Notes: generated from the sequence alone by a model not told the origin. A stretch of 64,000 bases of DNA from Bacteroidota bacterium (GCA_018267135.1 JAFDZA010000002.1:1-64000); one strand, 5' to 3'. Positions 46,258-54,637 are shown, counted from the stretch's first letter. Numbers and translations are program-made.

Positions 46258-47694
46258 ATGAGCAACATATCAGGCATAGTAAAGAGTATTCAAAATATAA
46301 TGTGGCAAGACACAGGCTTAAATGGCGATGCACAACGCATTGAACAATTGGGTTGGATGCTTTTCTTGAAAATATTTTCAGATAAAGACAAAGAATTAGA
46401 GTTACTGGACGAGAACTATAAATCTCCCATTCCCGACAAATTTCATTGGGTAAAGGAAAAGGGCAATTGGGCAGGTGATGATGAAGGAATGACAGGTGAT
46501 GAATTGCTGAATTTTGTTGACCGTGAATTATTTCCTTCACTTCGCAATTTAGATTTAAGCACAGGCAACCAACGTGCAGTAATTGTTCGTGAAGTATTTG
46601 AAGGCAACAACAACTATATGAAAAGCGGTATCAACATTCGCAAGGTGTTGAACAAGCTTAACGAAATTGATTTTAACATTGCCAAAGACCGCCACGCTTT
46701 TGGCGAATTGTACGAAACTATTTTAAAGGAATTACAAAGTGCCGGCAAAAGCGGTGAGTTTTATACTCCGAGAGCCATTACGCAATTTATTACGGAAATG
46801 ATAAATCCGCAATTGGGCGAAAAAGTGCTTGACCCTGCTTGCGGAACAGGTGGCTATTTGACTTGTGCCATTGAGCATTTAAAGAAACAAGCCAAAAATG
46901 TAAAAGAACGAAAAAGCATTGAAGAAAACATTGCAGGTTGGGAATACAAACCTTTGCCATACCTATTGGCTACTACCAATTTGATTTTGCACGACATTGA
47001 AATTCCGAACATCAAATTTGGTGATGCTTTAGACCAACCGTTGAGTAACTACACCGAAAAGCACCGAGTAAATGTAATCTTAGCCAATCCACCATTTGGT
47101 GGCATCGTAGCTAATAACAACGAAACTAATTTTCCGCAAACCTACCGCACTAAAGAAAGTGCCGACTTGTTTTTAATCCTGATGATTCATTTACTAAAGC
47201 AGGACGGACGAGCAGGTATTGTTTTGCCCGATGGCAGTTTAACAGGCGATGGCGTAAAACAACGCATACGCCAAAAATTGTTGGAAGATTGCAACCTGCA
47301 CACCATTATTCGTCTGCCTAATTCTGTATTCCAACCTTATGCCACAGTGGCTACCAACTTATTATTTTTTGACAAAGGAAAACCGACAAAAGACGTATGG
47401 TATTACGAACATCGTATGCCCGAAGATTATAAAGCATACAGCAAAACAAGGCCAATTCAATTAAAGGAATTTGAACCGATTAAAAAATGGTGGAATAAAC
47501 GCAAGGAAAGTGAAGTCGCTTGGAAAGTAAATATCAAAACCATTATTGAACGAGGTTACGATTTGGACATAAAGAACCCAACCAAGCTCGAAGAAGAAAA
47601 AGAATACAATAGTGCAGAATTAATGGAAATGCTAAACGCTTCTTTCGAGAAAAGTCACCAATTGTTAAACCAATTAAAACAAGCTGTGAAATGA
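46258..47694 (+). CDS. hsdM: Type I restriction-modification DNA methyltransferase subunit M
   Basis: A 478-aa N6-adenine DNA methyltransferase. The SAM motif DPACGTGG lies at 192-199 and the catalytic NPPFGG begins at 277 (NPPF), with the HsdM FYTPR motif at 168-172. Two M subunits and one S subunit form the methyltransferase core. It is 22 bp downstream of the last hairpin. Its stop overlaps the Fic gene start (ATGA at 47691-47694). The end of the gene, nucleotides 47662-47695, is repeated before hsdS at 49336-49369. Confidence 0.95.
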   Translation: MSNISGIVKSIQNIMWQDTGLNGDAQRIEQLGWMLFLKIFSDKDKELELLDENYKSPIPDKFHWVKEKGNWAGDDEGMTGDELLNFVDRELFPSLRNLDLSTGNQRAVIVREVFEGNNNYMKSGINIRKVLNKLNEIDFNIAKDRHAFGELYETILKELQSAGKSGEFYTPRAITQFITEMINPQLGEKVLDPACGTGGYLTCAIEHLKKQAKNVKERKSIEENIAGWEYKPLPYLLATTNLILHDIEIPNIKFGDALDQPLSNYTEKHRVNVILANPPFGGIVANNNETNFPQTYRTKESADLFLILMIHLLKQDGRAGIVLPDGSLTGDGVKQRIRQKLLEDCNLHTIIRLPNSVFQPYATVATNLLFFDKGKPTKDVWYYEHRMPEDYKAYSKTRPIQLKEFEPIKKWWNKRKESEVAWKVNIKTIIERGYDLDIKNPTKLEEEKEYNSAELMEMLNASFEKSHQLLNQLKQAVK

Positions 47695-47695
47695 G
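47662..47695 (+). repeat. 34-bp direct repeat, left copy (end of hsdM)
   Basis: This copy encodes the last HsdM residues LLNQLKQAVK followed by TGA, with the ATGA stop-start overlap. It matches 49336-49369 at about 30 of 34 bases; the differences are mostly at third codon positions and the second copy encodes LLNQLEQAVK and the same overlap. Confidence 0.85.
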
Positions 47696-48575
47696 TTCGC
47701 AGCTAAAAATATCCATTCGTTTTTTTAACGACCGTGAAGTACGTGCCGTTTGGGATGATGCAAGCTCCAAATGGTGGTTTTCGGTGTTGGATATTGTGGG
47801 TATTTTAAATGAAGAACCAGATTATACAAAAGTTCGCAACTATTGGAAATACCTAAAAGCTAAACTTAAAAAAGAAAACAACCAGTTGGTTAGTGCCACT
47901 ACCCAACTGAAACTTTTAGCTGCTGACGGCAAAAAATACAAAACTGATATGCTTGACAGCGATGGTGTAACCGCATTGGCTAAAAATTTTCCCAACATTA
48001 AAGCCATGAAGTTTTTAGATTGGTTTTTGTATAGCGATACCAGTATAGACGGGCAAAGCAAAAAGAAAGCCTACACGCTTTTTGAAAGCAATTTAATTAA
48101 CCAATTTGAAGTAGGTACCAGCAAAGGTTTGCAACAAATACACGCTTACTTATTTGGTGGATTGTATGATTTTGCAGGGCAAATTAGAGAAAAAAGCATT
48201 TCAAAAGGCGGCTATCAATTTGTATATGCACAACACCTGAAAACAACTTTGCAGCAGATAGACCAAATGCCACTAAAGACACTTGATGAAATTATTGAAA
48301 AATATGCCGCCATGAACAAGGCTCATCCTTTTATGGAAGGCAATGGCAGAAGCACAAGAATTTGGCTGGATTTAATGCTGAAAAAGCAACTCAAAAAATG
48401 TGTGAACTGGAGCAAAATAAAAAAAGAAAACTACATGAACGCCATGATTATTAGCACGGTAGATAGCGGTGTGTTGTTACAACTCATACAAACTGCATTA
48501 ACCACAAAAATTAACGATAGAGAAATGTACATGAAAGGCATTGATTACTCGTATTACTATGAAGAAAATAATTAA
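47691..48575 (+). CDS. BRO-N/Fic-domain fusion protein (putative AMP-transferase)
   Basis: A 294-aa protein. Residues about 1-110 resemble the BRO-N/DinD-type domain (WFSVLDIVGIL, then a YWKYLKAKL segment) seen in phage antirepressors. Residues about 150-280 are a Fic domain with the motif HPFMEGNGRSTR (H212), matching HxFx[DE]GNGRxxR. The C-terminus holds SYYYEE (S287-E291), close to the class III inhibitory motif [ST]xxxE[GN], so AMP transfer may be self-restrained. It overlaps hsdM by ATGA and is followed by a RAYT gene. A role as a cargo, toxin or regulator of the restriction system is inferred. Confidence 0.85.
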   Translation: MSSQLKISIRFFNDREVRAVWDDASSKWWFSVLDIVGILNEEPDYTKVRNYWKYLKAKLKKENNQLVSATTQLKLLAADGKKYKTDMLDSDGVTALAKNFPNIKAMKFLDWFLYSDTSIDGQSKKKAYTLFESNLINQFEVGTSKGLQQIHAYLFGGLYDFAGQIREKSISKGGYQFVYAQHLKTTLQQIDQMPLKTLDEIIEKYAAMNKAHPFMEGNGRSTRIWLDLMLKKQLKKCVNWSKIKKENYMNAMIISTVDSGVLLQLIQTALTTKINDREMYMKGIDYSYYYEENN

Positions 48576-48590
48576 ACGCATGGAAAGATT

Positions 48591-49028
48591 ATGCCATTTA
48601 TAAAAGTATATATTCATTTTGTTTGGAGTACCAAAAACAGAGTGCCTTATCTTAATTCAAAAGAATTGAGAACACAAGTTTGGAATCATATAAAAGAAAA
48701 TGCAAAAGAGAAAGGAATTTTCATTGATTTTATTAACGGATATAATGACCATTGCCATTGTTTGGTTTCATTGGGTGTTGACCAAACCATTCAAAAAGTA
48801 ATGCAGTTAATAAAAGGAGAATCCTCTTTTTGGATAAATAAAAATAATCTAACAAAAGAAAAATTTGAATGGCAGGATGAATATTTCGCTGTTTCTGTTT
48901 CCGAATCTATAATTGATAGAGTTAGAGAATATATTAAGAATCAAGAGGAACATCATGAAAAAAAAACATTTCAAGAGGAATATGATGAATTTATTAGCAA
49001 ATATGGGTTTGAAAGACATAAAGATTAA
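48591..49028 (+). CDS. RAYT/IS200-like Y1 transposase, copy 2
   Basis: A 145-aa Y1 transposase with an HUH-type motif reading NDHCHCLV (H54, H56) and the catalytic tyrosine Y114 in VREYIKNQEEHH. It differs considerably from copy 1. It starts 15 bp after the Fic gene and directly precedes an array of hairpins (49033-49329). It is probably a REP-associated transposase and the most likely agent that made or moved these hairpins. Confidence 0.85.
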   Translation: MPFIKVYIHFVWSTKNRVPYLNSKELRTQVWNHIKENAKEKGIFIDFINGYNDHCHCLVSLGVDQTIQKVMQLIKGESSFWINKNNLTKEKFEWQDEYFAVSVSESIIDRVREYIKNQEEHHEKKTFQEEYDEFISKYGFERHKD

Positions 49029-49032
49029 TTGT

Positions 49033-49329
49033 TTGGCTAAAGCCAATAATGGATTTGAATTTTGTTGTCCTCCATCTGAAGATGGAGGCAATTCAAAAGA
49101 TGGAGGCAATTTGAATAGGAATGTAACATTAGCCCATTCCAAAAATGAATGTAATTTATATGAATTCAATTTATTGAATTGGAATGCGGCTTTAGCCCAT
49201 TCCTGTAAAGATAATTTTAATAATTTATGGGCTTTAGCCCAACAAATAAAAACAAACAATATTATATTTAATAGGAATGGGATTTATCCCATTCCCAAAA
49301 AAATAACCCATCAAATTGGCTTTAGCCAA
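49033..49329. repeat. Array of perfect hairpins (REP-like) before hsdS
   Basis: At least seven inverted repeats are packed in about 300 bp after the second Y1 transposase: TTGGCT-AA-AGCCAA (49033-49046), CCTCCATCT-GA-AGATGGAGG (49069-49088), GGAATG...CATTCC (49118-49140), GGAATGCGGCT-TT-AGCCCATTCC (49181-49203, one mismatch), TGGGCTTTAGCCCA (49228-49241), GGAATGGGAT-TT-ATCCCATTCC (49274-49295) and TTGGCT-TT-AGCCAA (49316-49329). Several share the cores GGCT..AGCC or GGAATG..CATTCC. No protein of interest is seen in the stretch, though an open frame runs through it into hsdS. Confidence 0.8.
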
Positions 49330-49335
49330 AATAGT

Positions 49336-49369
49336 TTATTGAACCAATTAGAACAAGCTGTAAAATGAG
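49336..49369 (+). repeat. 34-bp direct repeat, right copy (before hsdS)
   Basis: Second copy of the hsdM 3' end, encoding LLNQLEQAVK then TGA, in the ATGA arrangement that starts hsdS. With the left copy it brackets the Fic gene, the second RAYT gene and the hairpin array, and lies just after the last hairpin. Confidence 0.85.
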
Positions 49370-50720
49370 GTTGACGAAAATCGGTGAATTTTTGAAGCGG
49401 AGTAAAATTCCAATAGATATTGAAGACGATATTGAATATAATCGTGTTACAATAAGAATCAATCATAATGGTGTTTCATTGCGAGATTCAGAAATTGGAA
49501 AAAAAATTGGTACAAAAAAACAATTCATTTTAAAATCAGGCCAGTTTATTGTTTCAAAAATTGATGCAAGATATGGGGCATTTGGCATTGCACCAGACGA
49601 AGTGGAAGGAGCAATAATAACAGGTAATTTCTGGGCGTATGATGTAGACAAGAAAAAGGTTAATATTGAATGGTTCAATCAATTTACAAACTCAGCAGAT
49701 TTTTATGATATATGCGAAAGAGCCAGTTCAGGTATCACTCATAGAAAGTACTTGGACGAGAAATTCTTTCTGAATTATGAGATTTTATTACCAAATGTCG
49801 ATGAGCAGTTAATTCAAATTGAAAAAATAAAATCTCAAAAAAATTCTTTTAGCGAACTCTCCACCGAACTCACCCATCAACTTACATTAGTAAAAAAACT
49901 CCGTCAGCAAATCTTGCAAGATGCGGTGCAAGGCAAATTGGTGGAGCAAAACAAAAATGACGAACCTGCCAGCGAATTACTCAAAAAGATAAAAGCCGCC
50001 CTTCGACAAGCTCAGGGTGACAAAAAGGGTAAAAAAGAAAAAGAACTGCCACCCATCAAACCTGAAGAAATTCCTTTTGAAATTCCTGAAAATTGGGTGT
50101 GGTGCAGGTTGGGAGAAATTATTTATGATACCGAAGGCGGGAAAAGCCCGAACTGTTTACATGAACCTGCTAAGGATAATGAGTGGGGAGTTATCAAAAC
50201 GACAGCGGTGCAAGAAATGTATTTTTTAGAAAATGAGAATAAGGTATTACCAAGTAATTTCATTGTTAGTGAGCAACACAAAGTAATCGAAGGAGACATA
50301 TTAATTACAAGAGCAGGGCCAAAAAATAGAGTTGGAATTGTTTGTTGTGTTGAAAACCTTACTAAAAATTTAATATTATCGGACAAAACTATCAGAATAA
50401 AACACTCGAAAAAACTACTATTTTCTAAATTCATTGCATTAGCACTGAATAGCCCACTTATCAAGCCTTTTATAGAGCAAAAAATGACTGGAATGGCAGA
50501 TAGCCAAGTAAATATTTCGCAAGATAATATGAAAGGTTTTCCTATTCCACTTCCACCATTATTAGAACAAAAACGCATCGTTCAAAAATTAGATGAACTG
50601 ATGCAGTATTGCCATTCATTGGAAGCAAGCATCAAACAAAGCCAAGGACAAAATGAAAAACTACTGCAACAGGTGTTGAGAGAGGCGTTGAGGAAAGAAC
50701 CGGTTGGAGAAGAAGTATAG
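49365..50720 (+). CDS. hsdS: Type I restriction-modification specificity subunit S
   Basis: A 451-aa HsdS with two target-recognition domains (about 1-165 and 235-395) separated by a conserved helical spacer (LTHQLTLVKKLRQQILQDAV) and closed by a second spacer (EQKRIVQKLDELMQYCHSLE). It defines the bipartite recognition site; the site itself cannot be read from the sequence. The ATG overlaps TGA of a repeated hsdM tail at 49365-49368. A palindromic repeat encodes ALRQAQGD in the linker (about residues 211-218). A complete R, M and S set suggests an active system, although insertions separate the genes. Confidence 0.9.
   Translation: MRLTKIGEFLKRSKIPIDIEDDIEYNRVTIRINHNGVSLRDSEIGKKIGTKKQFILKSGQFIVSKIDARYGAFGIAPDEVEGAIITGNFWAYDVDKKKVNIEWFNQFTNSADFYDICERASSGITHRKYLDEKFFLNYEILLPNVDEQLIQIEKIKSQKNSFSELSTELTHQLTLVKKLRQQILQDAVQGKLVEQNKNDEPASELLKKIKAALRQAQGDKKGKKEKELPPIKPEEIPFEIPENWVWCRLGEIIYDTEGGKSPNCLHEPAKDNEWGVIKTTAVQEMYFLENENKVLPSNFIVSEQHKVIEGDILITRAGPKNRVGIVCCVENLTKNLILSDKTIRIKHSKKLLFSKFIALALNSPLIKPFIEQKMTGMADSQVNISQDNMKGFPIPLPPLLEQKRIVQKLDELMQYCHSLEASIKQSQGQNEKLLQQVLREALRKEPVGEEV
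49998..50021. repeat. REP-like palindrome inside hsdS
   Basis: GCCCTTCGACAAGCTCAGGG followed by TGAC matches a repeat common in Bacteroidota genomes, with CCCT and AGGG arms. It encodes LRQAQGD in frame in the linker between the target-recognition domains, suggesting the element entered coding sequence without breaking the frame. Confidence 0.65.
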
Positions 50721-51043
50721 CAATGAAGAAGCTTTATACTACACCCAAATATAAAGCCTATCATAAGCGAAGACTTCTAAAAAATAGCCTAATTTTTGTC
50801 TATTATACCTGAAAAAAAATAAAAAACGCAACGCACAACCGACACGACAATGACACAAAACTCAATACTGACAATGGTTTACAAGAGAGAACTATAACCA
50901 GGCATTGCCCACCAAAAGGTTGAAAGACCTAATTGAACATTTGTGTTATATTTGAATAGTAGTATTTCTACTTCACTTCAGCACTAAAAATCTTGCCCAT
51001 CATCCATACCCAAACCAATAGAAACGAACTAAAAAACAAATCC
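50721..51043. other. 323-bp stretch at the right edge of the restriction-modification island
   Basis: No gene is seen. It has a perfect 8-bp inverted repeat GCTTTATA/TATAAAGC (50731-50757) without a T-run, followed by A/C-rich text (50825-50875, with CGCAACGCACAACCGACACG) that is similar in style to the left flank of the island. It then leads to the M1 peptidase promoter region. Confidence 0.5.
50947..50954 (+). promoter_or_regulatory. Putative Bacteroidota -7 element before the M1 peptidase gene
   Basis: TATATTTG matches TAnnTTTG and is about 90 bp before the ATG at 51044. The nearest upstream TTG is not at the usual 17-20 bp spacing, so confidence is limited. Confidence 0.35.
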
Positions 51044-53026
51044 ATGTTTGCACGTTTAACTACTCTTTTAATCCTTGTTAGCACCATCATGATGGCCCAG
51101 CCGTCTGCCCCTGTTCGCAAAACCATAGAAACACAACTGCGGGCTATTAGGCGCGAGGTACCTCTCACCAACCCCATCCGAAAAGCAATGAAGGATGGCA
51201 CACGCGATTTTTCGGGGAAACCGGGGCCTCACTATTGGCAGTTGCAAACTGATTATACGATTCAAGCCAGCCTGAATCCCCACACGCAAACTATTTCGGG
51301 CACGGAAAAGATTGAGGTCTATAATAATAGCCCGGAAGAATTAACAAAAATAGTATTGCGCCTGGATCATAATATTTTCCGGGCCGATGTGCCGCGCGGT
51401 TTTTCTACCCCGGCCGAAACCACTAACGGAATGATTATCTCCAGTCTGGTGGTAGGTGGAAAAAATGTCGATCTCAAAGCAACCCCGGCAAAAAGGGGCG
51501 AGCCCGCCAGGCTCGCTGTTTTTGGACTCACACAAACGGTGGCTACTGTCACGTTAGATGAGCCAATCAAGGCCGGTAAAAAAACAACACTTGAAATAAA
51601 CTGGAACACAAAACTGCCCGGAGGCACAACGGGCCGTGGCCATCGGATGACACAGCGGTGGGACAGCACCTTGTTTCAGCCCACACAGTGGTATCCGCGA
51701 TTGGCCAATTATGACGACCTGCGCGGCTGGGAAACAAGCGTGTATCTTGGCCCATCCGAATTTTACAACAACTTTGGCCGGTTCGATGTAACCCTTACCG
51801 TACCGGCCGGATGGATCGTGAGCGGCACCGGAGTATTGCAAAACCCGAAAGAAGTTTTAACCCCCACCGCACAACAGCGACTAACTCAGATTCTTCAATC
51901 GGATGACGAAATTACCATTGTAGGCGAAGATGAGCAGGGGGCAGGAAAGGCAACGGCCAACGGTAAAACACTGGCCTGGCACTATGTAGCCGATCAGGTA
52001 AATGATTTCGCCTGGGCTACGTCAGCCCATTTTATCTGGAAGGCCACGCGGGCTACAATTCCCGGAAAAGGGTCTATCCCTATTTATATGGTGTATCTCC
52101 CCACGCGTGCAAAATATTTTGAAAAAGCAGGACGAGTAACCCGCCATGCACTGGAATTTTATTCTTCCTTGTGGGTGCCTTACCCATTTCCACAGCTTAC
52201 GTTGCAAGATGGCCCCAGCGCAGGCATGGAATACCCGATGGTAATCAATTCCAATCAGGGGGCGGCCGATCATGAAACCGGACATCAATGGTGGCCAATG
52301 ATGGTAAGCAATAATGAAACGCGCTATGGATGGATGGACGAAGGATTTAATCAGTACATGAACATACTATCCGATGCCCATGCAGACGGCAAACCATATA
52401 ACCTGGATAGTTTGGGGCAGCGCTACGGTTCTATCAGCGGAGGCGAAAACGAAGCTCCTTTGATGTGGAGTGCCAATGATGCAGGGGTCGGATACGGGTT
52501 TCAAACGTATGGCAAAACCCCGCTCATGCTTTCCATGCTGGGAGGTATCGTAGGCGATGAAGCCGTGATTAGCGCCATGAAAAAATATGCGGCTGCCTGG
52601 GCCTTTAAACACCCGTCTCCGTGGGATTATATCTTCTTTATGAATAACGAACTGGGTCAAGACCTGGAGTGGTTTTGGTATTACTGGTTATGGACAAACG
52701 AGTCGGTAGATGGGTCGATACAAGATGTGAAAACATCGGCAAAGAAAACACAGGTTACTATACAACAGGCCGGTCAAATGCCCTCGCCCGTAGTATTAAA
52801 AGTAGAATTTGAAGAAGAAGGGCCTGCCCTCGGTACGATGCCCAATGCCAAGATGATTGATAAAAATACGGCTCTTGTAACCTGGCCGGTAGATGTCTGG
52901 TTTTCCGGAAGCAAAACTTTTGTGGCCGATCTTACTTTTGGTGCGCGTAAAATAAAGAAAATCATCTACGATCCTTTTGCCCGGTTTCCCGATGCCGACA
53001 GCAAAGATAATGTTTGGCCGAGGTAG
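51044..53026 (+). CDS. Exported M1 family zinc metallopeptidase (aminopeptidase N-like)
   Basis: A 660-aa protein from the ATG at 51044, which begins a signal peptide (MFARLTTLLILVSTIMMAQ). The substrate-binding motif is GPSAGMEYPMV, a variant of GxMEN, and the zinc site is HETGH at 410-414 with the third ligand E433 in DEGFNQY, 18 residues after the second His as in family M1. The N-terminal beta-saddle is about 70-300. It probably trims peptides in the periplasm. It stands alone after the restriction island. Confidence 0.9.
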   Translation: MFARLTTLLILVSTIMMAQPSAPVRKTIETQLRAIRREVPLTNPIRKAMKDGTRDFSGKPGPHYWQLQTDYTIQASLNPHTQTISGTEKIEVYNNSPEELTKIVLRLDHNIFRADVPRGFSTPAETTNGMIISSLVVGGKNVDLKATPAKRGEPARLAVFGLTQTVATVTLDEPIKAGKKTTLEINWNTKLPGGTTGRGHRMTQRWDSTLFQPTQWYPRLANYDDLRGWETSVYLGPSEFYNNFGRFDVTLTVPAGWIVSGTGVLQNPKEVLTPTAQQRLTQILQSDDEITIVGEDEQGAGKATANGKTLAWHYVADQVNDFAWATSAHFIWKATRATIPGKGSIPIYMVYLPTRAKYFEKAGRVTRHALEFYSSLWVPYPFPQLTLQDGPSAGMEYPMVINSNQGAADHETGHQWWPMMVSNNETRYGWMDEGFNQYMNILSDAHADGKPYNLDSLGQRYGSISGGENEAPLMWSANDAGVGYGFQTYGKTPLMLSMLGGIVGDEAVISAMKKYAAAWAFKHPSPWDYIFFMNNELGQDLEWFWYYWLWTNESVDGSIQDVKTSAKKTQVTIQQAGQMPSPVVLKVEFEEEGPALGTMPNAKMIDKNTALVTWPVDVWFSGSKTFVADLTFGARKIKKIIYDPFARFPDADSKDNVWPR

Positions 53027-53051
53027 CGGATGCGCGAAAGAGCCGGCCGGA

Positions 53052-53444
53052 TTAAGCTTTTATTTTTAGAGTGAGTAGTTCTTTTTGTTTTTGAAGAACC
53101 TCGTCTAACGGAAGTTTCAGTTCGGCATGATACAATTTGTAAATGAATTGCCATTCTGTTTTATCCATAAACCCATCGGCATTGGCCACCAGACACAACC
53201 AGGCCAGGCAGCGTATCTGAGTTTCGCGCGATTGTTTTTTCAGGGCTTCAATTGCTTCGGAGTAAACCACCGAGGCCGTTCTTTTTTTCAGGGCTTCGAT
53301 CAACGCTACAAATTCATTTTCGGAAATACCTTCTGTCTTGGCGGCATGCAGGCCGGATTGAATTTCTTTTTCGTTGAGGCTACCATCCGCATACACCAGT
53401 AAGTGTATCAGTTTAACTAAAATGGATTGGTACCCGATAATCAT
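53052..53444 (-). CDS. TerB-like fold protein
   Basis: A 130-aa all-helical protein with two repeated helical motifs, LLVYADGSLNEKEIQ and LVANADGFMDKTEWQFIY, that fit the TerB/DjlA-type fold, in which ADG followed by acidic residues marks a metal-binding turn. No signal peptide. TerB proteins are linked to tellurite resistance and stress operons, but no other ter genes are present. Function unknown. Confidence 0.7.
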   Translation of the reverse strand: MIIGYQSILVKLIHLLVYADGSLNEKEIQSGLHAAKTEGISENEFVALIEALKKRTASVVYSEAIEALKKQSRETQIRCLAWLCLVANADGFMDKTEWQFIYKLYHAELKLPLDEVLQKQKELLTLKIKA

Positions 53445-53560
53445 GCCACCGGCAGTTTGTACAAAACAGTGCCAAAGAGGAAATACCCTTTACAACAAGA
53501 ATAAGCGATGTGCCTTCTTCAGGAAGTTTTAAAATGAGAAACGGTTTCCAATTTTGAAAA

Positions 53561-54478
53561 CTACTTGGCCGGGGTAATAATAATGTTCCGGTATTCAATG
53601 GCCTCGTGGTCGCCTTGCAGCAATAGAGGACCGGGCTCATGCTCTAAGCTATTAATGGCACCCCCGGTAATGCCGGGTATCACCGCATTGCAGATGACGG
53701 TTACCCCGTTGGCCACCACGGTTACGGTTCGCCCTACTAAAGTGATATCGAACGTTTGCCACGCACCGGCTTCTTTGGCTACCATTTGGTTAGGTTCAAT
53801 GAACCCGTAGATGCCGCTAAACTGGTCGTCCCATGGGGTGTGGCCTTTGCTATCGGTAATTTGCACTTCGTAGCGGCCGCGCAGGTAAACACCACTATTG
53901 CCGTTTTTGGCATACTTAAATTCGATGTGCAGTTTAAAGTCGTTAAAAACAGAATTGGTAATCAGGTTAGATCCGGGCTTAGCACTTTTTAAAATCCCGT
54001 TTTCGGCTACCCATTGATTTGTGCCCGAAGCGTGCCAGCCCGACAAATCTTTACCGTTAAACAAAGTAACAGGCTCGCCCCACTCGGGCTGTTTTTCGCG
54101 GAGCAAAGAAGGTGCTCGCCAGCCCCGCAGCGGGTAGGTTTTTCCATCTACAAAAACCATAGAGCCTTTCAGGCTGTCGCCTTTCAGTTCTCCTTCAAAA
54201 TCCATCGTGCGGGTGCCTACTTCCCATTGCAGGGGAAGCGAAAAACTGAATTTTCCATTTTGCCACTTTACTTCCGCCACCGGGCGGGCACTGCCAAAGG
54301 CATAAACAAACCGGCCGATTAATGTTTTGTGGCCTGAGTGTCGTACCTCCAGCCAGGAGGGTATTTCGTGGCCATCCTTGAAGATCGCCAAATCCCAACG
54401 GCCTTCCAGTGCAGGTGGGGTTTGTGCCTGGAGGCTAAATGAAAGCAGCAGGCAGAAAAAGGAGAATGGAAGTTTCAT
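53561..54478 (-). CDS. DUF1080 (3-keto-disaccharide hydrolase-like) exported protein
   Basis: A 305-aa exported protein (signal peptide MKLPFSFFCLLLSFSLQAQ). The C-terminal about 185 residues are the DUF1080/3-keto-disaccharide hydrolase domain, a beta-sandwich with VTLFNGKDLSGWH, NSGVYLRGRYEVQI and PLLLQGDHEAIEYRNI. Some family members act in periplasmic breakdown of 3-keto-glycosides; whether this one does is unknown. The N-terminal about 110 residues form a separate small domain. It stands alone, divergent from lepA. Confidence 0.85.
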   Translation of the reverse strand: MKLPFSFFCLLLSFSLQAQTPPALEGRWDLAIFKDGHEIPSWLEVRHSGHKTLIGRFVYAFGSARPVAEVKWQNGKFSFSLPLQWEVGTRTMDFEGELKGDSLKGSMVFVDGKTYPLRGWRAPSLLREKQPEWGEPVTLFNGKDLSGWHASGTNQWVAENGILKSAKPGSNLITNSVFNDFKLHIEFKYAKNGNSGVYLRGRYEVQITDSKGHTPWDDQFSGIYGFIEPNQMVAKEAGAWQTFDITLVGRTVTVVANGVTVICNAVIPGITGGAINSLEHEPGPLLLQGDHEAIEYRNIIITPAK

Positions 54479-54605
54479 AAAATGAGGAGTTACGATGAAT
54501 GCTAAATGTAAAAGGGATTTTGGTAAGATGGAAGGAAAGTTTTATGAATCCCCCACGCAGGATGATTCCCGCCAACAAATCGCTCATTAACATCTATTTC
54601 TTTTC

Positions 54606-54613
54606 TACCTTTG
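54606..54613 (+). promoter_or_regulatory. Putative Bacteroidota -7 element before lepA
   Basis: TACCTTTG matches TAnnTTTG and is 24 bp before the lepA start. No well-spaced upstream TTTG is visible. Confidence 0.45.
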
Positions 54614-54637
54614 CGCCCTAAAAAAAGTAGGAATTGA

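Noticed and set aside
48913..49368. An open frame of about 150 codons running from within the second transposase gene, through the hairpin array, to the hsdS start
   Set aside because: Its sequence is a translation of hairpins and of the alternate frame of the transposase. Only the last ten residues, from the repeated hsdM tail, look real.
50731..50757. GCTTTATA/TATAAAGC inverted repeat as terminator of hsdS
   Set aside because: The stem is A/T-rich with an 11-base loop and no T-run follows it.
53413..53640. A minus-strand frame between the TerB-like and DUF1080 genes
   Set aside because: It overlaps both neighbours partly, has no start context or recognisable domain, and reads like a chance frame.
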